Shown one piece after another: positions 58,847 to 64,000 of a stretch of 64,000 nt of DNA. The stretch covers positions 310,001-374,000 of the forward strand of contig CAWCHQ010000002.1 in NCBI GenBank assembly GCA_963795415.1, written 5' to 3'. Position 1 is the stretch's first letter. Each line of letters opens with the position of its first letter. Under the pieces are notes generated by a model. The model was given only the letters and a program-made list of their open reading frames with translations. It was not told the origin of the DNA and ran no database searches. A program made the position numbers and the translations under genes. Source of the stretch: CAVSUZ01 sp963795415. Its GTDB lineage: Bacteria; Pseudomonadota; Alphaproteobacteria; Acetobacterales; Acetobacteraceae.

Positions 58847-59838
58847 ACGTCGGTCAGCGCTTCGCGGTCTATCGCCCGGATACTGAGATAGGCGAGGCGC
58901 TTCATTTCCTTCCGCCCGCGCGCCACCGAATCGAGAATCAGGCCGCTCGCGAGGGACAGAAATGCAAGAAGAACGAGCGAGGCCGCGAGGACCGCTGTGG
59001 GCAGGCGAGGCACCAAGCGGGTTGCCAGATATTCGGTGACCACTGGGACGCCCAACGCGATTCCGCCGAGGAGCAGGAGGGCTCCGGCGACGGCGAACAG
59101 CTGGAGCGGCCGTTCCTCCTTTACCAGGCGGATGATCGTGCGAAGGATGCGGATGCCGTCGTAATAGGTGCGGAGCTTGGAAGCTGTTCCGGCGGGGCGC
59201 TCCCTGTAGGCGGTCTCGATCTCCCCGACCGGCATATGGAGCTCAAGGGCATGCACCGTGAACTCGGTTTCTATCTCGAACCCGGTGGAAAGACCCGGAA
59301 ACGACTTGACGAACCGGCGCGAAAACACGCGGTATCCCGAGAGCATATCGCTGATCCGATCGCCGAAGATGTAGCGAACGATTCCGGTGAGGACGCGGTT
59401 GCCCAAACGATGCCCTCGGCGATATGCGGCCTCGGTGGAGGTCACCCGGGTTCCGGTGACCATATCGAGCTGCTCCTGGAGCAGCTTCTGAACCATGACC
59501 GGGGCGGCCGTGGCGTCGTAGGTATCGTCGCCGTCCATCAGCAGGTACACGTCGGCTTCGACATCGGCGAACATCCGGCGGACGACGTGGCCCTTTCCCT
59601 GCTGGCGTTCTGACCGGACGATGGCTCCGGCTACGCGCGCGACGGCTTTTGTCCGGTCGTGCGAATTGTTGTCGTAGGCATAGATACGCGCCTCCGGCAG
59701 CACGGCGCGGAGATCGGCGACGACTTTTCCAATCGCGCCCTCTTCATTGTAACAGGGGAGCAGGACGGCGATACGGACAAAGTGCAGCGGGTCCGGGGCT
59801 ACCGATGCGGTCCGCTGTTGAAGTGTGGAGAGACTCAC
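58831..59838 (-). CDS. Polyprenol-type glycosyltransferase family 2
   Basis: 335 residues from a GTG at 59838; a much longer frame to 60666 runs through the VWA gene and is not used. GT-A domain: FVRIAVLLPCYNEEGAIGKVVADLRAVLPEARIYAYDNNSHDRT, VYLLMDGDDTYDATAAP (DxD-like metal site), VTGTRV, GNRVLTGIVRYIFGDRISDMLSGYRVFSRRF and EIETEFTVHAL. Two C-terminal membrane helices (LQLFAVAGALLLLGGIALGV, TAVLAASLVLLAFLSLASGLI) follow. This is the DPM1/GtrB-like layout: transfer of a sugar to a lipid carrier at the inner membrane. With the adjacent DUF2142 gene it suggests a lipid-linked sugar step. Confidence 0.9.
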   Translation of the reverse strand: MSLSTLQQRTASVAPDPLHFVRIAVLLPCYNEEGAIGKVVADLRAVLPEARIYAYDNNSHDRTKAVARVAGAIVRSERQQGKGHVVRRMFADVEADVYLLMDGDDTYDATAAPVMVQKLLQEQLDMVTGTRVTSTEAAYRRGHRLGNRVLTGIVRYIFGDRISDMLSGYRVFSRRFVKSFPGLSTGFEIETEFTVHALELHMPVGEIETAYRERPAGTASKLRTYYDGIRILRTIIRLVKEERPLQLFAVAGALLLLGGIALGVPVVTEYLATRLVPRLPTAVLAASLVLLAFLSLASGLILDSVARGRKEMKRLAYLSIRAIDREALTDVYPAK

Positions 59839-59958
59839 GATTGAGTACCGTCCGAGTGTGAGACCTGGCGTTGGTAAGCCAGTGGTGAACGGTTGAAAAG
59901 CCGGATGTCCAGCCGGCCGGGGGGTGAAGAGCGGGCTTTTGGTGTAGGAAGGAGTGTG

Positions 59959-61161
59959 ATGTCGCAGCCTGCGTCCGGCACGATTGCCGCCAATGTCATG
60001 CATTTCGCACGACTGCTGCGGCGTGCGGGGCTGCCGGTGGGCCCGGCCGAGACGCTCGCGGGCCAGCAGGCACTGTCGCTGGTCGATATCGGCGACCGAA
60101 TGCAGGCCCGGACGGCCTTGCGGGCGGCGATGATCCACCGGCGCGAGCATCAGGAGGTATTTGACCAGGCCTTTTCGCTGTTCTGGCGCGACCCGGCTGC
60201 TGCGGAGCAGGCGGTCGCGATGGCGCTCTTGGAGGCGCAGCAGCACAAGCGGCCGGAGCGGCCGCCGCCGGCAAGCCGGAGGGTGGCGGAAGCGATGGCG
60301 CCAGGGCGCGAGCACCGCCGGGATGAAGCGGAGGAGCAGCCGAAGGTCGATGTCGCACTGACGGTTTCCGACCGCGAGCGGCTGCAGCCGATGGATTTCG
60401 AGGCGATGAGCGCGGAGGAGATCGCCGCGGCCAAGCGCGAGATCCGCAAGCTGACGCTGCCGCTGGATGTGCGTCGGACCCGCCGGCGCCGTCCCGATAT
60501 CGCCGGGCCAGCCATTGATCTGCGGCGCACTATCCGCGCGAGCCTCCGCAGCGGCGGCGAGATACTCAGCATCGCCAAAGCGAGGCAAGTGACGCGCCCG
60601 CCGCCGCTGGTGGCGCTGTGCGACATCTCCGGCTCCATGACGCGCTATGCGCAGGTGCTGCTGCATTTTCTACATGCGGTGACGAATGACCGGGACAGGG
60701 TGAGCGTGTTTCTGTTCGGGACGCGCCTTTCCAACGTGACCCGGCAGCTGCGGCATAGGGATGCGGAGGTAGCATTCCAGCTTGTCTCGCATATCGTGCC
60801 GGATTGGTCGGGAGGCACGCGGATCGGGGAGGCGCTGGCGACCTTCAACAAGGTCTGGGCGCGGCGGGTACTGGCTCAGGGGGCGGTGGTACTGCTGATC
60901 ACCGACGGGCTCGACCGGGAGGGCGCCAAGGGACTGGCGGAGAACATGGATCGGCTGCATCGCAGTTGCAGAAGGCTGATATGGCTGAACCCGCTGTTGC
61001 GCTGGTCCGGTTTTGAGCCAAAATCGCAGGGTATTCGCGCGATGCTGCCGCATGTGGACGAGTTCCGGCCGGTGCATAACCTGGCCAGCCTGCGCGAGTT
61101 GGTGCAGGCGCTATCTCACCCCATGCCGGCGGCGCGGAAGCTGGAGAGGATGGCCGTATGA
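59959..61161 (+). CDS. VWA-domain protein, CoxE-like
   Basis: 400 residues from the ATG at 59959 after GGAAGGAG. It has the CoxE-type pattern: a helical N-terminal half (FARLLRRAGLPVGPAETLAGQQAL ... LRAAMIHRREHQEVFDQAFSLFW), then a VWA domain with the metal-site motif LCDISGSMTRYAQ, VFLFGTRLSNVTRQL, GTRIGEALATFN and VLLITDGLDREGAKGL. CoxE and partners act in cofactor insertion or quality control of molybdenum hydroxylases (CO dehydrogenase, xanthine dehydrogenase). It starts a tightly packed cassette with two XdhC genes; a MoxR/CoxD ATPase is not seen here. Confidence 0.9.
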   Translation: MSQPASGTIAANVMHFARLLRRAGLPVGPAETLAGQQALSLVDIGDRMQARTALRAAMIHRREHQEVFDQAFSLFWRDPAAAEQAVAMALLEAQQHKRPERPPPASRRVAEAMAPGREHRRDEAEEQPKVDVALTVSDRERLQPMDFEAMSAEEIAAAKREIRKLTLPLDVRRTRRRRPDIAGPAIDLRRTIRASLRSGGEILSIAKARQVTRPPPLVALCDISGSMTRYAQVLLHFLHAVTNDRDRVSVFLFGTRLSNVTRQLRHRDAEVAFQLVSHIVPDWSGGTRIGEALATFNKVWARRVLAQGAVVLLITDGLDREGAKGLAENMDRLHRSCRRLIWLNPLLRWSGFEPKSQGIRAMLPHVDEFRPVHNLASLRELVQALSHPMPAARKLERMAV

Positions 61162-61481
61162 CACAGGAAGTCGAGGATGTGCTGGACCAGGTCGCTGCAT
61201 GGCGATCGGCCGGAGAGCAGGTGGCGATCGCCACGGTGACTGAGACATGGGGAAGCTCGCCGAGACGGGCGGGCAGCCAGATGGCGGTGACCAAATCCGG
61301 GAAGATGGCCGGGTCGGTCTCCGGCGGCTGCATCGAGGGCGCCGTGGCGGATGCCGCGATGCAGACGATCGAGACAGGTACGCCGCAATTGCTGGATTTC
61401 GGCGTGACGAACGAGCGGGCCTGGGAAGTGGGCCTGGCGTGCGGGGGCAAGGTGAAGGTGTTTGTGGAGAAGCTGGCGTGA
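61158..61481 (+). CDS. XdhC/CoxI family, N-terminal domain protein
   Basis: 107 residues. It overlaps the VWA gene by ATGA. DVLDQVAAWRSAGEQVAIATVTETWGSSPRRAGSQMAVTKSGKMAGSVSGGCIEGAVADAAMQT is the XdhC N-terminal domain, with the family's conserved Cys in GGCIEGAV. In whole XdhC this domain is joined to a Rossmann C-domain; here the C-part is a separate gene at 61588. XdhC binds molybdenum cofactor and passes it, after sulfuration, to xanthine dehydrogenase-type enzymes. Confidence 0.9.
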   Translation: MTQEVEDVLDQVAAWRSAGEQVAIATVTETWGSSPRRAGSQMAVTKSGKMAGSVSGGCIEGAVADAAMQTIETGTPQLLDFGVTNERAWEVGLACGGKVKVFVEKLA

Positions 61482-61534
61482 CAAGCCGGCGATTAGTAAC
61501 GCCTGGGCGGCTCGACTTTTCGAGCTGCGCGATT

Positions 61535-61572
61535 GTCGGTTGGATGGCCGGATCAAGCCCGGCCATGACACT
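61535..61572. repeat. Short alphaproteobacterial-type palindrome
   Basis: GATGGCCGGATCAAGCCCGGCCATGAC, an imperfect inverted repeat resembling the ATGCCCGGGCTTGACCCGGGCAT element at about 19253. It lies in the 106-base gap between the two XdhC-type genes, an unusual place within an otherwise overlapping operon. Confidence 0.55.
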
Positions 61573-61587
61573 CCGCGGGAGGCCGCT

Positions 61588-62286
61588 TTGACCCCCGCGT
61601 TGCTTGCCGCGTTGCAGGAGGCGAAAGAGGCAAAGCAACCCGTGGTGCTGGCAACCCGGTTGCCGGACGGGAAACAATGGCTGTTGCCGGATCGGTCCGC
61701 GCCGGCGGAGCTGAACGAGGCAGCTGAGCAGGGCTTGGTGCGGGACCAGAGTGGAACGGTCAAGGTTGGCGGAGTGGACTGGTTCCTGCAGGCTCATAAC
61801 CCGCCGCTGCGGCTGATCGTGGTGGGCGCGGTGCATATCGCGCAGGCGCTGGTGCCGTTTGCGAGCCAGGTTGGGTTTGCGGTCACAGTGGTCGATCCCA
61901 GGCGCTCGTTTGCGTCGGACGAGCGGTTCCCGGATGTAACGGTGCGGACGGACTGGCCGGACGAGGCGCTCGATGCACTTAAGGCGGATTCGCGGACGGC
62001 CGTGGTGACGCTGACGCATGATCCGAAGCTGGACGATCCCGCACTGGATCGCGCGCTGCGCTCGGGCGCGTTCTATATTGGCTCACTCGGTTCGCGGCGG
62101 ACCCACGCCGCACGGCTGAAGAGGCTGCGGGAGCTAGGGCATGACGAGGCCGCGCTGGCGCGGATCCGGGGACCGATCGGGTTGAGCATCGAGGCGGTGA
62201 CGGCGCCGGAGATCGCGCTGTCGATCGTGGCGGAACTGGTGGCCGTGCGCAGAGGGGCCGCCGTTCCGCAGAAGCTCGCGGCGTGA
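61588..62286 (+). CDS. XdhC family, C-terminal (Rossmann) domain protein
   Basis: 232 residues from a TTG at 61588 with GGGAGG six bases upstream; open frame upstream to 61462 codes the repeat and is not used. The C-domain shows LRLIVVGAVHIAQALVPFASQVGFAVTVVDPRRSF (a Rossmann glycine loop), TAVVTLTHDPKLDDPALDRALRSGAFYIGSLGSRRTHAARLKRL and IRGPIGLSIEAVTAPEIALSIVAELVAVRRG. It completes the split XdhC. Its end overlaps the next gene by four bases. Confidence 0.88.
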   Translation: MTPALLAALQEAKEAKQPVVLATRLPDGKQWLLPDRSAPAELNEAAEQGLVRDQSGTVKVGGVDWFLQAHNPPLRLIVVGAVHIAQALVPFASQVGFAVTVVDPRRSFASDERFPDVTVRTDWPDEALDALKADSRTAVVTLTHDPKLDDPALDRALRSGAFYIGSLGSRRTHAARLKRLRELGHDEAALARIRGPIGLSIEAVTAPEIALSIVAELVAVRRGAAVPQKLAA

Positions 62287-63947
62287 AGTTCGGCCCCATT
62301 CCGGTCGATGAGGCGCAGGGCGCCATTCTGGCGCACACGCAGCGATTGGGTGAGCGGACGCTTCGGAAGGGGAACCTGATCGACGATGCCGCTGTTTCCG
62401 CGCTTCGGGGGTTGGGCCAGACGGAGGTTGTGGCCGCCCGGCTGGAGCCAGGCGAGGTGCCGGAAGACGTAGCCGCGGACCGATTGGCGGAGCCGCTGGT
62501 TTCGCCGCTGTTGTCCCGGACGCGGGCAGCGACCGGGCGGGTGAATCTCGCTGCCGACGTGCCGGGTTTGCTGCGGGTCAATGCGGATAAGGTGAACCGG
62601 ATCAACCTGGTTGATGAGGCGCTGACGCTGGGGACCCTGGCGGACATGAGCGTGGTGGGCGCCAGGGATCTGGTGGCGACGGTCAAGGTGATCCCGTTTG
62701 CGGTGCCGGGCCCGGTGCTGTCGGTTGCGGAGGCGCTGGCCCGGCAAGGGAAGCCCGCGCTGACGCTCTATCCCTTCAAGCCGCTGAAGGTGGGGTTGGT
62801 GGCGACCGAACTGCCAGGCATCAAGCCCAGTGTCCTGGAGAAAACCGTGTCGGTGACCGAGGAGCGGGTCAGCCGGCTGACCGGGATCCTGCTGGAGACG
62901 CTGCGGGTTCCGCATCAGGAACAGCCGGTTGTCGCGGCGCTTCAGAAGCTGATTGGGCAGGGGGCTGATCTGCTACTGGTAGTGGGCGCCTCGGCGGTGG
63001 TGGACCGGCGGGATGTGGGGCCGGCGGCCATTGTGCAAGCCGGGGGTGAAATTCTGCATTTCGGCATGCCGGTCGATCCGGGAAACCTGATCTGCCTGGG
63101 GCGGATCGGGGGACGTCCGGCGCTGGTTCTGCCGGGGTGCGCGCGCAGCCCGAAGCTGAACGGGATTGATTTCATTTTGCCGCGGCTGTTCGCCGGACTG
63201 GCCGTGACGCCGGCTGATATGATGGGGCTGGGCGTCGGCGGGCTGCTGATGGAGGCGGAGGCACGGGGGCTGCCGCGCGACAAAGCCCCGGCGGTGGAGC
63301 GGTCCGGGCCGGCGCCGAAGAGCGCTCCGGTGATTGCGGCGGTGGTGCTGGCAGCGGGGCGATCGCGGCGAATGGCGCCGCACAACAAGCTGCTGATCGA
63401 GGACAAGACCGGCAAGTCGATGATTGCCCGGGTGGTGGACAACGTTTTGTCGAGCAAGGCGCGGCCGATCCTCGTGGTGACCGGGCATCAGCCGAAAGAG
63501 ATAGAGCAGGCACTGGGCGGGCGTCCGGTGCGGTATGTGCATGCGGGGGATTATGCGGAAGGGCTTTCCGCCAGTTTGAAGGCCGGCATCGCGGCGGTTC
63601 CGCCGGAAGCGGCGGCGGCGGTTGTCTGTCTGGGGGATATGCCGCTGGTTACCGGCCGGATGATCGACCGGTTGTTGGAGGGGTACAATCCCGATCAGGG
63701 CCGGCTGATCGTGCTTCCGACATTTCGCGGCAAGCAGGGAAATCCGATGATCTGGGACCGGCGTTTTTTCTCAGAGATCATGCAGATCAGCGGGGATTCC
63801 GGCGCTAGATTTCTGGTGGGCAAACGCGCGGATCAGGTAGCCGAGGTGGAGATGGCGGATGACGCCGTTGTAAGGGATTTCGACACGACCGAGTCGTTGA
63901 GCACTCTGCCGCCGCGGCTGCGGCCTGATACCCTGCCGGCCCGCTGA
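62283..63947 (+). CDS. Molybdopterin-binding / MobA-like nucleotidyltransferase fusion
   Basis: 554 residues. N-terminal two thirds: MoeA/MogA-like molybdopterin-binding region (VDEAQGAILAHTQRLGERTLRKGNLIDDAAVSALRGLG; LGTLADMSVVGARDLVATVKVIPFAVPGP; KVGLVATELPGIKPSVLEKTV; GADLLLVVGASAVVDRRDVGPAAIV). C-terminal third from about 350: MobA/MocA nucleotidyltransferase (VAAVVLAAGRSRRMAPHNKLLIED, RPILVVTGHQP, VVCLGDMPLVTGRMIDRLL, KQGNPMIWDRRFFSEIM, GDSGARFLVG). The latter makes molybdopterin cytosine (or guanine) dinucleotide; MCD is expected for XdhC-linked molybdenum hydroxylases. It closes the cassette. The last 53 bases of the window hold no gene. Confidence 0.9.
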   Translation: MKFGPIPVDEAQGAILAHTQRLGERTLRKGNLIDDAAVSALRGLGQTEVVAARLEPGEVPEDVAADRLAEPLVSPLLSRTRAATGRVNLAADVPGLLRVNADKVNRINLVDEALTLGTLADMSVVGARDLVATVKVIPFAVPGPVLSVAEALARQGKPALTLYPFKPLKVGLVATELPGIKPSVLEKTVSVTEERVSRLTGILLETLRVPHQEQPVVAALQKLIGQGADLLLVVGASAVVDRRDVGPAAIVQAGGEILHFGMPVDPGNLICLGRIGGRPALVLPGCARSPKLNGIDFILPRLFAGLAVTPADMMGLGVGGLLMEAEARGLPRDKAPAVERSGPAPKSAPVIAAVVLAAGRSRRMAPHNKLLIEDKTGKSMIARVVDNVLSSKARPILVVTGHQPKEIEQALGGRPVRYVHAGDYAEGLSASLKAGIAAVPPEAAAAVVCLGDMPLVTGRMIDRLLEGYNPDQGRLIVLPTFRGKQGNPMIWDRRFFSEIMQISGDSGARFLVGKRADQVAEVEMADDAVVRDFDTTESLSTLPPRLRPDTLPAR

Positions 63948-64000
63948 ACCGGTGCCGATCTGCGAGGCTGATCCCTGGCGAATGCAGTATTTCGAGGGAG

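Noticed and set aside
58831..60666. 611-residue version of the GT2 gene
   Set aside because: The extra N-terminus runs antisense through the VWA gene; a GTG at 59838 just before the conserved region is a better start.

Overview
The window is a GC-rich stretch of an alphaproteobacterial chromosome. Marker genes for that class include the cell-cycle regulator TrcR (DUF1013), DUF1192, DUF1150 and DUF3576 proteins, Bpt, a ubiquinol-cytochrome c chaperone next to YceD, and the purE-purK and def-fmt-truA arrangements. The gene mix and the intergenic repeats would fit Rhodospirillales/Acetobacterales; this is inference from gene content, with no 16S rRNA gene to confirm it. No phage, plasmid or CRISPR locus is seen. 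One decayed insertion sequence and several families of short palindromic repeats are present.

Layout. (1) 1-6023, minus strand: a seven-gene polysaccharide or glycan operon whose genes mostly overlap by 4 bases (sugar nucleotidyltransferase, CgeB-like and GT4 glycosyltransferases, two methyltransferases, a FemAB/CelD-type acetyltransferase, and a clan-A glycosidase that appears circularly permuted). (2) 6137-11206: dual-CDGSH protein, enolase-superfamily enzyme, ATP-grasp protein, CitE-like lyase, YpfJ-type zinc protease. (3) 11572-19880: a broken cyclase/AAA/TPR gene, NTF2-like protein, penicillin acylase, Bpt and a DUF3576 lipoprotein. (4) 19881-23910: a repeat-rich, gene-poor zone with an AAC(3)-I-like acetyltransferase and a broken IS256-family element. 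(5) 23908-29929: housekeeping block (trcR, two ydcH-like genes, purEK, truA/fmt/def, hsp20, DUF1150). (6) 29982-35148: a broken TPR/GT9-like gene carrying an inserted repeat, a thiamine-diphosphate enzyme, YceD, cytochrome bc1 chaperone, BamE. (7) 35201-51226: catabolic genes (dienelactone hydrolase, M24-fold hydrolase, two-subunit CoA transferase, CaiB/BaiF transferase, then isovaleryl-CoA dehydrogenase and both methylcrotonyl-CoA carboxylase subunits for leucine breakdown). These are interrupted by a secreted Asn/Gly-rich repeat protein paired with an HtrA-type protease, and by a GT2-GT4 fusion. (8) 51326-58846: argS, a SPOR protein, an orphan radical SAM enzyme, a KirBac-type K+ channel, tRNA-Pro(CGG) and a DUF2142 membrane protein. 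(9) 58831-63947: a GT2 polyprenol-type glycosyltransferase and a maturation cassette for molybdenum hydroxylases (VWA/CoxE-like, split XdhC, and a molybdopterin-binding/MobA-like fusion).

The points most worth following up are the apparently circularly permuted glycosidase inside the glycan operon; the secreted repeat protein (14 copies of a core motif) next to an HtrA protease; a two-hairpin repeat family present five times; and a second repeat family that has inserted in frame into one gene and supplies the C-terminus of another (YceD). Four genes carry frameshifts (cyclase, transposase, TPR/GT9, HtrA). These may be true decay or sequence errors.
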